The notes under the pieces were generated by a model. The model worked only from the letters and a program-made list of their open reading frames with translations, made no database searches and was not told the origin of the DNA. The position numbers were made by a program, and so were the translations under genes. Shown one piece after another: positions 43,830-53,681 of a stretch of 64,000 nucleotides of DNA (positions within the stretch are counted from its first letter, which is position 1; each line of letters starts with the position of its first letter). The stretch comes from Sphingomonas sp. Mn802worker (GTDB taxonomy: Bacteria > Pseudomonadota > Alphaproteobacteria > Sphingomonadales > Sphingomonadaceae): contig NZ_AORY01000021.1 in NCBI RefSeq assembly GCF_000382485.1, forward strand, positions 1-64,000, read 5' to 3'.

Positions 43830-44978
43830 TTGTCGGTGGCGCATCTATCGCTTAAGATCCCCGCTGACGAGCCATTGCGGACAAGCCCGCGGGCAACCGC
43901 ATCGGATGATCGACGCTTTGTGATTCCCTATTGGCTTCTTTTCGGTTTGTGGCTGATCGGCACGATCCATTTCGCCCGTTCGTCCCAAAACGCGAACAGC
44001 AACAGGCTGTTCGCTGTCGCGTGCGTCGTCACTTCGCTCATGATCGGCCTGCGCTACCGAGTCGGGGGCGACTGGGAGCCGTACCTGGGAATCTACGACA
44101 GCATCTATTTTCAGCCACTAATTCCCGCCCTTGGCCTCAGCGACCCCGGTTATGCCTTTCTCAACTGGCTTGCAGCTCGCCTAGATACCGGCATTTGGCT
44201 ACCCAACTTGGTCTGTGCGATCCTGTTTATGGCAGGGGTAGGACGACTTGCATCACGCCAGCCACAGCCTTGGCTCGCTATGCTAGTTGCCGTGCCGTAT
44301 TTCGTTATCGTTGTTGCTATGGGATATACGCGGCAAGCTGCTGCGATCGGCATCGTATGCTTCGCGATCGCTGATGCGGGAGAGAAGAACATCGGGCGAA
44401 CGGTTATTTTGATCGGGATTGCCGCCTTGTTTCACAAAACCGCAATCCTGATGCTTCCCCTAGCAGTTGGTCCTATTGCTATACGCAAGGCACTGACGGC
44501 GGTTCTAAGCGGCATCGTCTTCCTTGCCTTGTTCCTACTGCTGTTGCGCGATCAGTCGGATCAGATGATAACCAGTTATGCACAAAGCGATTATAATTCT
44601 CAAGGCGCTGGCATCCGTATTGCGATGAACGTACTTGCGGGTGGTATATTCTTGTTAATGAGAAAAAGGCTTTTACTAAGTAAGTACCAAATCGTTTACT
44701 GGACTTTTAATGCACTATTATCGTTTTCATCCATTATTGCATTGGTATCACTGTCGGCTTCGTCAGGTGTCGACCGTCTGTCATTGTTCTTGATACCTTT
44801 GCAGATGATTACTTTTTCCCGGTTTCCTCAAGCGTTGTCCGGATCGGGTAAGCTGATTGTGCCAGCCCTGTTTGCGGTTATTGCCTATTGTTTCACAGTA
44901 GAATTTGTTTGGCTGAACTTCGGCGACAATGCCAGATTATGGATCCCGTACTCAACAACATTGTTCCACGGCCTGTAG
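43830..44978 (+). CDS. wzy: EpsG/Wzy-type polysaccharide polymerase
   Basis: 382 residues with about ten membrane segments and the EpsG-family signature IGLRYRVGGDWEPYLGIYD near residue 72. A second conserved spot is YTRQAAAIGIVCFAIA, followed by LFHKTAILML. It should polymerise undecaprenyl-linked repeat units in the periplasm. The start is weak: TTG 43830 or GTG 43836, neither with a clear ribosome binding site. The last third is less GC-rich than the neighbours. It reads opposite to the genes on both sides. Confidence 0.82.
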   Translation: MSVAHLSLKIPADEPLRTSPRATASDDRRFVIPYWLLFGLWLIGTIHFARSSQNANSNRLFAVACVVTSLMIGLRYRVGGDWEPYLGIYDSIYFQPLIPALGLSDPGYAFLNWLAARLDTGIWLPNLVCAILFMAGVGRLASRQPQPWLAMLVAVPYFVIVVAMGYTRQAAAIGIVCFAIADAGEKNIGRTVILIGIAALFHKTAILMLPLAVGPIAIRKALTAVLSGIVFLALFLLLLRDQSDQMITSYAQSDYNSQGAGIRIAMNVLAGGIFLLMRKRLLLSKYQIVYWTFNALLSFSSIIALVSLSASSGVDRLSLFLIPLQMITFSRFPQALSGSGKLIVPALFAVIAYCFTVEFVWLNFGDNARLWIPYSTTLFHGL

Positions 44979-45192
44979 TCGCAGCGACGCACCGCCAAAT
45001 ACTTTACACGGCCGAACATGTCTCAATGCGCCGTAGCGCGGTAGCGTCGCTGTCAGATCTGATCGGGTTGTTGCGAGATTGCTGTCCATAGATCGACGAA
45101 TACGGCGCCTATTACCTTTACCGCTCATCGATGCGGTTTGTCCTTGCGGGAACCGAAGCAAATTGGATTTATCGTACCAACGAGACCTGACC

Positions 45193-46536
45193 TTAGATAC
45201 TCAGGTGCCGCGCGCTCTGCTCGACCTTACGCGCGCGGACATAGGGTCGCACGCCGGACATCAACCCCAGGCAGATCGCGAACACCGACGATATTGCCGC
45301 GGTGCGTAGCGGATAGTCAACCAGGCTGTGCAGTAGGATTAGCGCGGTCGCGATCACCGAAGCCTGCGCGAAGTGGTCGGATTCGTCCGCGCGCCAGATC
45401 GCGCGAATCCGTGACGCCCACCAAATGAAAAATAGCGCCGCCACGACTATCCCGGCGAGCCCCGTCTCTAGCAACAGTTCGAGCCAGTCGTTATGGACGT
45501 GATTGCGGTAGGTAGAATTAACAACGGAAAGCGGCTCCATTGTGCGATAAATTGGCTGGAATGTCGCTGTGCCCGAACCAACTGGGAAAAAGGTGCTGGC
45601 CGCGCGGAATGACTTGGCAAAGACGACCTGACGCGATCCTTCGACATTCGCCTTCTGCACGCCAATCAGGTTGTTGCCGAATGGCCCGATCACGATGATT
45701 AGCAGCGCCGTAATTGAGGCGACCACCGTGCCTGCAAGCATGAGGCGCCGCAGCACTGGTCGTTGGCGTCCGAAGACCAGCAACGTGCCCAGGCTCGCCG
45801 GTACCGCAAGGCCAATCCCTGCAAGCGATCCGTTAATCAGAATGCCGACCAGGATGACGCCATAGCCCGCAGCCACAAGAAGGCGGACTGCCGAGGCGTT
45901 GCGCGTCGAGGCGCGGCGGAGCAGCGTGACGTACAGCGCGCCCAGGAAAGGGATGCAGGTCAGGATCAGCGTTGCCAGATGGTTGGGGTTGGAGAAGAAC
46001 CCAGTGCCCACACCGTAATTCGTCTTTTCATAGAGATAGGCACTCGGTCCGCTTAGCACCTGTACTGCGCCCAGCGCGATCGAGGCGAGCGTAACCGCGA
46101 TGATTACGCTAGCGATCCAGCGGCCGCGAAACGCACCTAGAACGATGACGAGAAGAAAGGCGGCGAACGCCGGCAGCAGCCACAGTAGCGCAGCAACCGC
46201 TCCTGTGGGCGCCAGCGTCAGCGGCAGCCACGGTAGCGGAAGGCCGAGTAGGCGATACCCCTCGGCAACACTCCCCCGGCCCGGCAGCACGGCCCAGATC
46301 GTGGGTGGCATCGGCACGAGTTGCAGCAATGCGGTAACAAGGAACGCCGCGAGCAGCGCCAGCGGCGCACGGATTTGCGGCGTGATCCCGGCCTGTGCGA
46401 GCTGCCACAGCGACCATCCAATCAGCGGGATGGCGATCAGTTGCAGGAGCAGATTAGCCGATAGACCCGCCGCGCTTGACCCCCCAAGGAGCAGACATGC
46501 CAGGAGAAAGAAGGGCGCGATTGTGTGGCGGATCAT
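45193..46536 (-). CDS. O-antigen ligase-like membrane protein
   Basis: 447 residues, about 11 membrane segments. The Wzy_C region has SAYLYEKTNYGVGTGFFSNPNHLATL and a large periplasmic loop with PVGSGTATFQPIYR and YRNHVHNDWLELLLETGLAG, the H-x-D-W pattern of O-antigen ligases and some polymerases. It may attach the glycan to an acceptor or act as a second polymerase. ATG 46536 overlaps the upstream stop (ATGA). The 214 nt after it hold only eroded sequence. Confidence 0.85.
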   Translation of the reverse strand: MIRHTIAPFFLLACLLLGGSSAAGLSANLLLQLIAIPLIGWSLWQLAQAGITPQIRAPLALLAAFLVTALLQLVPMPPTIWAVLPGRGSVAEGYRLLGLPLPWLPLTLAPTGAVAALLWLLPAFAAFLLVIVLGAFRGRWIASVIIAVTLASIALGAVQVLSGPSAYLYEKTNYGVGTGFFSNPNHLATLILTCIPFLGALYVTLLRRASTRNASAVRLLVAAGYGVILVGILINGSLAGIGLAVPASLGTLLVFGRQRPVLRRLMLAGTVVASITALLIIVIGPFGNNLIGVQKANVEGSRQVVFAKSFRAASTFFPVGSGTATFQPIYRTMEPLSVVNSTYRNHVHNDWLELLLETGLAGIVVAALFFIWWASRIRAIWRADESDHFAQASVIATALILLHSLVDYPLRTAAISSVFAICLGLMSGVRPYVRARKVEQSARHLSI

Positions 46537-47822
46537 GGCCTGGCCTCCGGCATGCCCGCAGCGCGGATCGCGAGCCCCTTGATCGTGAGCGAGACCGGCG
46601 AAGGGAACTCGCCGGCTTCGCCGCGCAGTGTAAGTGTCTGCGCCGGGCAGGTAGCGGGCACCATGAAGGGGCTGCCCGCACGGTGCGACCCGGGAGTGGT
46701 TGGAACAGCAATATTTGCGAAAATGCTCTTGTCGCCGGAGGCGCACGCGACTGTCCAGAACAGCTGCGAAGCAGCATTCGGCTTGCCCCCCTCAGTCGCA
46801 AAAACGAGCTGATAGCGCCCCGGCGAAAGAACGAGCATCTGGTCGGCGAGATTGCCGCTGTCACGTCCGTAGTAATCCACCGCCAGTTCGCCATTGTCGG
46901 GATCCGCCGCACCCAGCCCGTTCGCGGCCAGCGTCCAGTCGAATGGGGGCGAGGCCGGCATCGCGCGGAACTGCGGGTTGAATATCGGGGCCGTCACTGC
47001 CGCCGCAGGCAGGCGGTAGATACGCTGCCAGACCCGATGCGCGTCGGTAAAGTGGTTCGCCTCGACCAGCCGGGATACGAGCACCGGGCCCCAGCTCTGG
47101 GAATTTCCGGCATCGGCAAGCGCGCGTGGGCTCGCCAATGCGAAGATTTGATCGGGCGGCGTGGTGCTCTTGGCCAGCGTGGTAAGGACCGAACGCTCCA
47201 GACCCGGATCGGTTTGCAGCGTGCGCTTTGCCGCCGGTGCCGTGTCGGGCATCAGTATCATTTGCGCCAGGGCGGTCGTCACAAAGGGCTGCGTCCTGCT
47301 GATCAGCCGCGATAGGACCGACATCTGCGCCGCTGCGGGCCCGAAGCGGCTTGTCTTCAGATACTGGACCAGCAGGGCCAGATGGATCAGCCGGTTCCGC
47401 GGCTCGAGCCGCTGACCCGCTTCCAGGATGCGGATACCACGACCGGTCTGCCCGGCGGCGAGCTGCTCTTGTCCGAGGATCAGGTAGGGACGCTCGTCGA
47501 GCGGCAGCTGGGTGGCGGCATGCCGGACCGCGGCAATAGTGGGCAAGTCGAGTGGCTTACGTCCGAACCCCAGACTCATCGGATCGCGGGGATCAACACT
47601 AGCGACCAGCGCGAGCGAGGCTCTAGAAAGCACATTATCTGCGTCACGAGGTGCGATATTCAGAAGTACGGGCGATTGTGCAGGCAGAACCGCAGTGATC
47701 GTGGTGCGAAAGGAGAGCCAAGCGAGAGCCAAACTGGCGATCGCCAGCATCAGTGCCGAGACGATCCCACGTGGGCTCGACAAGGCGCCGATCCGTCCCA
47801 TGTGCTGGTTTTTACGCAGCAT
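46533..47822 (-). CDS. TPR-like exopolysaccharide-locus protein
   Basis: 429 residues, not assigned. One N-terminal membrane segment (residues ~17-45), a helical region with TPR-like repeats (LILGQEQLAAGQTGRGIRILEAGQRLEPRN and LLVQYLKTSRFGPAAAQMSVL), then a beta-rich C-terminal domain of ~140 residues that includes three Cys and a jelly-roll-like pattern. It is coupled to wzc (11-nt overlap) and to the ligase-like gene (ATGA), so it is part of the export or polymerisation machine. Perhaps a periplasmic scaffold. Confidence 0.6.
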   Translation of the reverse strand: MLRKNQHMGRIGALSSPRGIVSALMLAIASLALAWLSFRTTITAVLPAQSPVLLNIAPRDADNVLSRASLALVASVDPRDPMSLGFGRKPLDLPTIAAVRHAATQLPLDERPYLILGQEQLAAGQTGRGIRILEAGQRLEPRNRLIHLALLVQYLKTSRFGPAAAQMSVLSRLISRTQPFVTTALAQMILMPDTAPAAKRTLQTDPGLERSVLTTLAKSTTPPDQIFALASPRALADAGNSQSWGPVLVSRLVEANHFTDAHRVWQRIYRLPAAAVTAPIFNPQFRAMPASPPFDWTLAANGLGAADPDNGELAVDYYGRDSGNLADQMLVLSPGRYQLVFATEGGKPNAASQLFWTVACASGDKSIFANIAVPTTPGSHRAGSPFMVPATCPAQTLTLRGEAGEFPSPVSLTIKGLAIRAAGMPEARP

Positions 47823-50061
47823 CGCCGTGATTGTCCTTGTCGTGCACGGCTAGAAGAATGCGGCGTTTTTTCTCGTTATTGTCGGCGACGTAGCGATACT
47901 GCTGATCCTTGTTCTGGCCGTAGCCGTACCCATAAGCGGCCTGCGCCTGATACCGGGTCAGAATAGCGCCAACCATCCTCGCGCCTGCGGTGCGCAGGCG
48001 AGCCTGCGCCTCGATTGCTGCACGGGTGCGGGTGCGGCCTGCCTCGATAACCATCAGCGTTGCCTGCGCCACCGTTGACAATAGCGGTGAATCTGCAAGC
48101 CCAAGTATTGGCGGCCCATCAATCACGACGACGTCGAACGTCGCCGACGCGTCCTCAATCAGAGCGGCAAAGCGCGCCGAGGCGATCAGTTCCGGTGGGC
48201 TTGGCGGGATGGTTCCCGACGGCATAACCCACAGATTTTCTACGTCAGTTTTGAGCACATGCTCGCTGAGGGAGCCTGTGTTGGTAAGGATATGCGACAG
48301 GCCGATGTTCTCACGTCCCGTCACGAACGCTGGACGGCGCATGTCAGCATCGATCAGCAGCGCGGTCTTACCTAGGCGCGCAAAGCTGTAGGCGAGCGCC
48401 CATGCCGAGGTGGACTTGCCCTCCGCTGGACGGGTGCTTGTGACGAGCAGCGTCTTAGGTGCACCGCCCTCGGTTACGAACTGCATAGCGGTGCTGGTGG
48501 ACAGATATGCTTCTGCCAGAGGCGACAGTGTGTCCTTCAGCTCCTGCGCCGGCACTGCGGTGCGCCCCTGCGGAATACCGCCGAGGAACGGTAGGTTTAG
48601 CTTCGTGCGCACATCATCCGGCGACTTGATCGTATCGTTGATGAACTCGAGCGCAATCGCTGTCAGCATGCCGAGGGTCAGTCCGAGAACGACGCCGATC
48701 ATGAGGTTAAGATAGAGATTGGGCGAAAACGCGCTGGATGGCACTTGGCCTGCGTCGACGACTGACGCTATGGCAGTCCCAACGCCGCCCGCCACACCGA
48801 TTTCCTTATAGCGCTGGAGCAGCGCATCGTAGAGCGTGCGGTTAGTGTCCACGTCGCGCTGGAGAATGTTGTAGCGAATGCGGCGCCCGCGCTGATCGAG
48901 CACCGAACTGCTCAAGCGCGTCACCTGTGCACGAAGGTCCTGCTCTTCGGCACGCGCGGCCTCGAAGGTTTGACGTAGCGACCCAACCCGGTCGGAGGTG
49001 GCGGTGCGCGTCTCGACCCTGGCCGAATCACGTAACGCGGTGATGCGCGCGCGCAAGGCCACCATTTCGGGATAATCGGGGCGGAAGGTCTGCAGCTTTT
49101 GCTGATATTCCGCTTCAAGCGCGGCTATCTGGCTGCGCAGCACCGCGGTATTGGTGCTCGTCTCCGTTGTGGCGCCACCCTGCATCGCTTCGCGATATTG
49201 CTGCTCGGCCGCGATACGCCGTGCTTGCGTCTGCGCTAGTGCATTGTTGAGTGCGACAAGCGAGTTGCCGGACAGCGAATTAGTGTCACCGCCGTTGTCG
49301 TTAGGGCCACTCCCCGTCGTGATTAGCCGTTGCTGCTGCGCGTATGCGGTTAGTTCTCGCTCCGACTTTTCCAAGTCACGACGCGTACTGGCGATCTGTC
49401 GCTGAAGAAAGTTGCGGGCATAGGACGAGGACTGATAGCGTCGTTCTAAATCAGTGGCAATGAAGGCATCAGTGATGCCATTGGCGATCTTTGCAGCCAG
49501 CTGCGCATTACGTGACACAAAGGCGACATTTACAATCATACTCTGTGGCTGAAGCTTCACCTTGGTGTTCGCTTGGACGTAATTGGCGGCGATCTCAGTA
49601 TTAGCTGCGCGATTGCCATCCTCGCCCGTAATCTCGTCGACATTCGCGAGGTTCAAATCCTGCGAGACGCGTTCGGCCAGCGCGCGGCTTTGTAACAAAC
49701 CAAGCTGCGTCCCCACAAAGTTCATGTCGTTGCTCGAGGACTCTCTGCCCTTGCTGTCCTCGTTGTTCAGGATCGCGACATTGGGAGGGTTGAGTTCGAG
49801 CGACGCGACGGAACGATACTTCAGCGGGGTCAGAAGTGTGATAAGCACCGCCGCGGCAATGCCGACCCCAATCGCGGAGAGGACGAGCCAGCGCCATTCA
49901 TAGGCGACGCGCCACAGAAGCGAGAGCGACAGCTCGCGTCCTTGTGAGGGTGACGCACCATAGGTGCCGTAGCTGCCTTGGGGCATAATCGGCGCCAGGT
50001 CGCGGCGATCGTCAATGTTGACGGTTAGGTTCGTGGGGTCGTTGGCCCCCGGGCTTGCCAT
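47812..50061 (-). CDS. wzc: Polysaccharide co-polymerase and tyrosine kinase Wzc
   Basis: 749 residues. Wzz domain with two membrane segments (~59-78 and ~450-472) around a coiled-coil periplasmic part (~210-420). The cytoplasmic BY-kinase has TSTRPAEGKSTSAWALA (Walker A, 541-557), LLIDADMRRP (A', 568-577) and VVVIDGPPILG (Walker B). A C-terminal tyrosine cluster (YGYGYGQNKDQQYRY) follows for autophosphorylation. It controls chain length and couples polymerisation to the Wza channel. ATG 50061 stands 19 nt after the wza stop. Confidence 0.95.
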   Translation of the reverse strand: MASPGANDPTNLTVNIDDRRDLAPIMPQGSYGTYGASPSQGRELSLSLLWRVAYEWRWLVLSAIGVGIAAAVLITLLTPLKYRSVASLELNPPNVAILNNEDSKGRESSSNDMNFVGTQLGLLQSRALAERVSQDLNLANVDEITGEDGNRAANTEIAANYVQANTKVKLQPQSMIVNVAFVSRNAQLAAKIANGITDAFIATDLERRYQSSSYARNFLQRQIASTRRDLEKSERELTAYAQQQRLITTGSGPNDNGGDTNSLSGNSLVALNNALAQTQARRIAAEQQYREAMQGGATTETSTNTAVLRSQIAALEAEYQQKLQTFRPDYPEMVALRARITALRDSARVETRTATSDRVGSLRQTFEAARAEEQDLRAQVTRLSSSVLDQRGRRIRYNILQRDVDTNRTLYDALLQRYKEIGVAGGVGTAIASVVDAGQVPSSAFSPNLYLNLMIGVVLGLTLGMLTAIALEFINDTIKSPDDVRTKLNLPFLGGIPQGRTAVPAQELKDTLSPLAEAYLSTSTAMQFVTEGGAPKTLLVTSTRPAEGKSTSAWALAYSFARLGKTALLIDADMRRPAFVTGRENIGLSHILTNTGSLSEHVLKTDVENLWVMPSGTIPPSPPELIASARFAALIEDASATFDVVVIDGPPILGLADSPLLSTVAQATLMVIEAGRTRTRAAIEAQARLRTAGARMVGAILTRYQAQAAYGYGYGQNKDQQYRYVADNNEKKRRILLAVHDKDNHGDAA

Positions 50062-50080
50062 GCGGTAGTCGTCCTGAGAG

Positions 50081-50773
50081 TCAGAGCGCGAGGAAAATGG
50101 ATGCGAGCGGAAGGCTCTGAAGAAAGGTTCGTTGTGCCGCCTTCACCCCTGAACCATCGACTACAATCGTGTCACCGGCGTAGACGGTCGGATCGGCCGC
50201 TTCCCCACGTCGAATGCTAGTGAGGTCGAACGCCGCGGCGGAACGCCGCCCGCTAATCATGCGGAAGATCGCGACGCGGTGCGGGTTGGCGAGTTCATCG
50301 GTACCCTTCGCAACTGCGATGGCCTGTACAAGTGACATGGAGGAGTTAAGTTCGTAGACACCTGGTTGGCGCACCGATCCATCAACCGTAAAGACCCGAC
50401 TAACCGATGATTTCAAAGCTACGGTAACGTTTGGATCGCGCAGATATTTGGCGTCCAGCCCCTTGGCGATGTTAACGCCTAGTTCGGCGGTGGTTAGACC
50501 CACAGCGTTGACATAACCCAGCAACGGCATCGTCAGGCGTCCGGCCTGATCAACGACATAATCATGGCTGAGATCGGGAACTTGGAAAACTGTAACCGAA
50601 ACGGTATCGAGCGGCGCAAGCTTATATGCGTCATCAGCTGCAACGACTTTAGGTGCGTCGGGCGCGGAGAAGCTCCTAGTATCATAGGAAATGCTGCCAC
50701 CTCGACCGCTCGCGCATGCCGCCAAAAGCAGTGCAAGCCCGATCATAAGTACGCGGCTCATACGGTTCCTCAT
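50081..50773 (-). CDS. wza: Polysaccharide export outer-membrane lipoprotein Wza
   Basis: 230 residues with lipobox LAAC (MRNRMSRVLMIGLALLLAAC). The Poly_export domain is YKLAPLDTVSVTVFQVPDLSHDYVVDQAGRLTMPLLGYV and the SLBB domain is VFTVDGSVRQPGVYELNSSMSLVQAIAVAKG. It is shorter than E. coli Wza (about 380), as in many alphaproteobacteria. ATG 50773 starts the lipoprotein signal. It forms the outer-membrane exit channel with Wzc. Confidence 0.93.
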   Translation of the reverse strand: MRNRMSRVLMIGLALLLAACASGRGGSISYDTRSFSAPDAPKVVAADDAYKLAPLDTVSVTVFQVPDLSHDYVVDQAGRLTMPLLGYVNAVGLTTAELGVNIAKGLDAKYLRDPNVTVALKSSVSRVFTVDGSVRQPGVYELNSSMSLVQAIAVAKGTDELANPHRVAIFRMISGRRSAAAFDLTSIRRGEAADPTVYAGDTIVVDGSGVKAAQRTFLQSLPLASIFLAL

Positions 50774-50889
50774 ATCGTTTTCGCCGCCTTGAATTTCTGC
50801 CTGAATATACGTGATGTGGGCAGGTCGTTTACCGTTACCCCTCGACATTGACAAGCCGATCGGCAAGCCAGTCACCCGGTTTTGGCACC

Positions 50890-51678
50890 CTATGATCGGT
50901 GTGCGTCGAACGTGGTATCAATGAAAGCGAGTTCGTCATCTTCCACAATCGCGGCAGTTAGAATGCCGGTGCGATAAGCGCCGGTGTCGATACCAACCCG
51001 GTTCGCACGGCGGTCCACGCCTTCGGTAACGGTGTGGCCGTGAATAACGAAGCAGCCGTGGTCATGTGTATCAGACAGAAATGGCTGACGGATCCAACGC
51101 AGATCATGCGATTGCTGGTCCTCGATCGCAATGCCGGGACGGATGCCGGCATGGACGAGAAGATAGTCGCCGAAAGAGATAGTATCCCCGCCCGACCTTA
51201 GGAAGGCAACGTGTGCGGGCGGGATCGCGGCACGCAGCGTTTCGGCGATACGGGCCTCGCTCATCGCCTTCATTGCCGTAGCCGACAGGCCGTAGCTCTC
51301 AGCGCAGGCATCCCCGCCGAACCCCAGCCAGTCGTAGGCGAGCCCCGGTTCGGCATCTAGGACGCGCAGCAGAATTTCCTCGTGATTGCCTAGCAGCAGC
51401 AGCGCGCGGGCGGGCACGTCGTCCAGCGTGCTGATCCGCTCAATTACCCCGGCAGAATCGGGACCACGATCAATTAGGTCGCCCAGAAATACGATTGTCG
51501 CGGTCCCCATTGCAACCGGGCGCGCACGCAAGTCGTCAGCGATTTGGCGCAAGAGATTGTTGAGGAGATCGAGCCGCCCGTGGATGTCGCCCACGGCATA
51601 GAGGCGCTTGCCGGGCGGGCCAATATAGCTGCGCCTGGCGGTGAAGTTCGCAGCCTTGCGAAACAGACTGCGTATCAC
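50890..51678 (-). CDS. Calcineurin-like metallophosphoesterase
   Basis: 262 residues with all metal-binding motifs of the PPP/ApaH-like family: LYAVGDIHGRLDLL (residues 26-39), FLGDLIDRGPDS (65-75), LLGNHEEILLR (95-105), then LLVHAGIRPG and VIHGHTV. Probably a protein phosphatase or diadenosine-polyphosphate hydrolase. Lying between the UDP-sugar dehydrogenase and wza, it might dephosphorylate Wzc; inferred. GTG 51678 is the only start compatible with the domain edge. Confidence 0.85.
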   Translation of the reverse strand: MIRSLFRKAANFTARRSYIGPPGKRLYAVGDIHGRLDLLNNLLRQIADDLRARPVAMGTATIVFLGDLIDRGPDSAGVIERISTLDDVPARALLLLGNHEEILLRVLDAEPGLAYDWLGFGGDACAESYGLSATAMKAMSEARIAETLRAAIPPAHVAFLRSGGDTISFGDYLLVHAGIRPGIAIEDQQSHDLRWIRQPFLSDTHDHGCFVIHGHTVTEGVDRRANRVGIDTGAYRTGILTAAIVEDDELAFIDTTFDAHRS

Positions 51679-51715
51679 GCTGATCTCACGACCATTTGCA
51701 ATGTAGGAGGCGCGA

Positions 51716-53005
51716 TCACATCGTCCAGCGGTCGACGCCGCCCGGCAGCGTAGTGTCGGCAAGCGCGTTTTTGAGGTCGGCAATACCCCGCCCGGGTTCA
51801 ACCAGCGCAGCGAAGCGCGCGAAATCGTTAACAATCGCGCGATGCGGTACGGCGAGCACGACAAGGTCGTAACGCGTATCGCCCGCCGGCGCGGGGGCGA
51901 GATTAATGCCATATTCGTGCCGCGCCTCCACCGGCGAAACAAGCGGATCGTGGACGTCGACCTCATGCCCCAGGTCGCGCAGCGCGGCGATCAGATCGGC
52001 GACTTTGGAATTACGCAGGTCGGGTACATCGGGCTTGAACGCGAGGCCGAGGACCAGGGTACGCGTTCCCTTCTTCGCGCCCTTCCACTCGTGGATCGCG
52101 CCCGCGCACCACGCCGCCATGTCGTCGTTGGTGCCGCGCCCTGCCAGGATTACGCGCGGGTCGCGTCCTAGCTCGCTCGCGCGGTGCGCGAGGTAATAGG
52201 GATCTACCCCAATACAGTGCCCGCCGACGAGGCCGGGTTCGAACTTGAGAAAATTCCACTTCGTCCCCGCCGCGGCCAGCACGTCCCAGACTGACAGGTT
52301 CATCTCCTGGAAGATCGTCGTGATCTCGTTGACGAAGGCGATGTTGATGTCGCGCTGCGCGTTCTCGATCACCTTGGCCGCTTCCGCCGCCTTGATCGAG
52401 GCGGCGCGGAAGACGCCCCCACTCGTCACCCGGCCATAGAGGCCGGCGACCGCATCCAGCACCTCTGGCGTCTGGCCCGAGACGACCTTGGTGATCCGCT
52501 CGACGGTATGTTCCCGGTCGCCCGGATTGATCCGTTCGGGGCTGTAGGCGAGAAAGAAGTCTTCGCCGCATTTAAGCTCGCTGACGCGTTCCAGCTCGGG
52601 GCCGCACAAGTCCTCGGTGACGCCGGGATAGACCGTGCTCTCGTAGACCACGATCGCACGGCGCTCCTTCTTCAGCATCCCAGCAACGGTGCGCGTCGCG
52701 GCCATGACGATCGACAGGTCGGGCTTGTTGTCCGCGTCCACCGGGGTTGGCACGGTGACAATGTAGACGTCTGCCTCCGGGCAGGCGGCAGGATCGGCGG
52801 TCAGGCGCAGTAACGACGCCCCGAGCCGGTCGGCCTCGATCTCACCCGTCCGATCGTGACCTCGCTCCAATTCGGCGATGCGCCCGGCATCAACGTCCAG
52901 TCCCCAAGTTTCGAAGGATTTCGCGAGCGCAACCGCGAGCGGCAGGCCAACATAGCCTAGCCCGACGACAACGATGCGCTTGTCTTGGGTGCTGCCGGTC
53001 AACAC
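51716..53005 (-). CDS. UDP-sugar 6-dehydrogenase (TviB/WbpA-like)
   Basis: 429 residues. N-terminal Rossmann IVVVGLGYVGLPLAVALA, Thr/Pro motif VTVPTPVD, YSPERINPGD, and the catalytic Cys264 in GLVGGHCIGVDPYYLAHRA. The GHCIGVDPYYL form is characteristic of UDP-GlcNAc/UDP-GalNAc dehydrogenases (TviB, WbpA/WbpO) rather than UDP-glucose dehydrogenase. It makes a UDP-uronic acid by NAD-dependent double oxidation. It fits with the 4-epimerase and AsnB genes for a uronic acid or uronamide residue. It is the first gene of the leftward export block. Confidence 0.9.
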   Translation of the reverse strand: MLTGSTQDKRIVVVGLGYVGLPLAVALAKSFETWGLDVDAGRIAELERGHDRTGEIEADRLGASLLRLTADPAACPEADVYIVTVPTPVDADNKPDLSIVMAATRTVAGMLKKERRAIVVYESTVYPGVTEDLCGPELERVSELKCGEDFFLAYSPERINPGDREHTVERITKVVSGQTPEVLDAVAGLYGRVTSGGVFRAASIKAAEAAKVIENAQRDINIAFVNEITTIFQEMNLSVWDVLAAAGTKWNFLKFEPGLVGGHCIGVDPYYLAHRASELGRDPRVILAGRGTNDDMAAWCAGAIHEWKGAKKGTRTLVLGLAFKPDVPDLRNSKVADLIAALRDLGHEVDVHDPLVSPVEARHEYGINLAPAPAGDTRYDLVVLAVPHRAIVNDFARFAALVEPGRGIADLKNALADTTLPGGVDRWTM

Positions 53006-53215
53006 GTGGTTCCTTTATTGGGGAGATGAGCGGTCTTTAGCGGCCATATTACTTTGGACAACCTCGCTTATCGTATTCACGGTACTAGCCTACGTGAACA
53101 AGGGCAGCATCTTGACTGGAAGCTGAGTTGAGGTTGCCTTCCTGGAGAAGAGCTCAAACGAGTGGATCGGGTTGTCGGATGAGAAGAGACGCTTATCGGA
53201 TTGCTGCTGCCGGCT

Positions 53216-53340
53216 ATCGGCTGCCTGGCGTAGAGATCGCGCGTGCGAGGTGATCGACAGTCCTCCGCCGCGGTTCGCCGCAGAAGTTGGCGCTTTTGGG
53301 TGCGGGTGGACAGACTTTGACGTCGTCGTTTTGAAGAAAC
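53216..53340 (+). pseudogene. Fragment of a parA gene
   Basis: The stretch reading AAWRRDRACEVIDSPPPRFAAEV matches AAWRGDRAPEVIDSPPPRLAAKV of the intact ParA at 21.7 kb, and the DNA is clearly alignable over about 70 nt. The Walker A and the C-terminus are missing. It is a relic of a second partition locus, possibly a scar of fusion between two replicons. Confidence 0.8.
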
Positions 53341-53467
53341 ATGACAAGTGCTCAATCCAAAAGTGACATGTTGACGCGTATCTGTGTAGACAAAACTACA
53401 TGCATACGATCATACTATTGTACATCTAAACTTGTCCGGTTTTGACATGCCTTTTGAGACGAGAATG

Positions 53468-53475
53468 TGTCGACA
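53468..53475. promoter_or_regulatory. TGTCGACA near tRNA-Pro
   Basis: Palindromic octamer in the gap between the parA relic and tRNA-Pro. It may be a leftover or active site of the same series as at the parA locus. Confidence 0.35.
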
Positions 53476-53545
53476 AACGTGATGAACGAGCACCAATATA
53501 CATCGCTACCAGAACAAGCGCGTGACCGGGTATCGTCCAAGTCAG

Positions 53546-53623
<78 letters not shown>

Positions 53624-53681
53624 ACGCTTCTCGTCCTGTAGCGGAACCGTGCGCGGGGTCAAATCCGTCGATCAACGACGT

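Noticed and set aside
44979..45192. Short plus-strand peptide IDEYGAYYLYRSSMRF near 45090-45190
   Set aside because: Preceded by a stop and without a start or ribosome binding site; perhaps a gene fragment but too short to identify.
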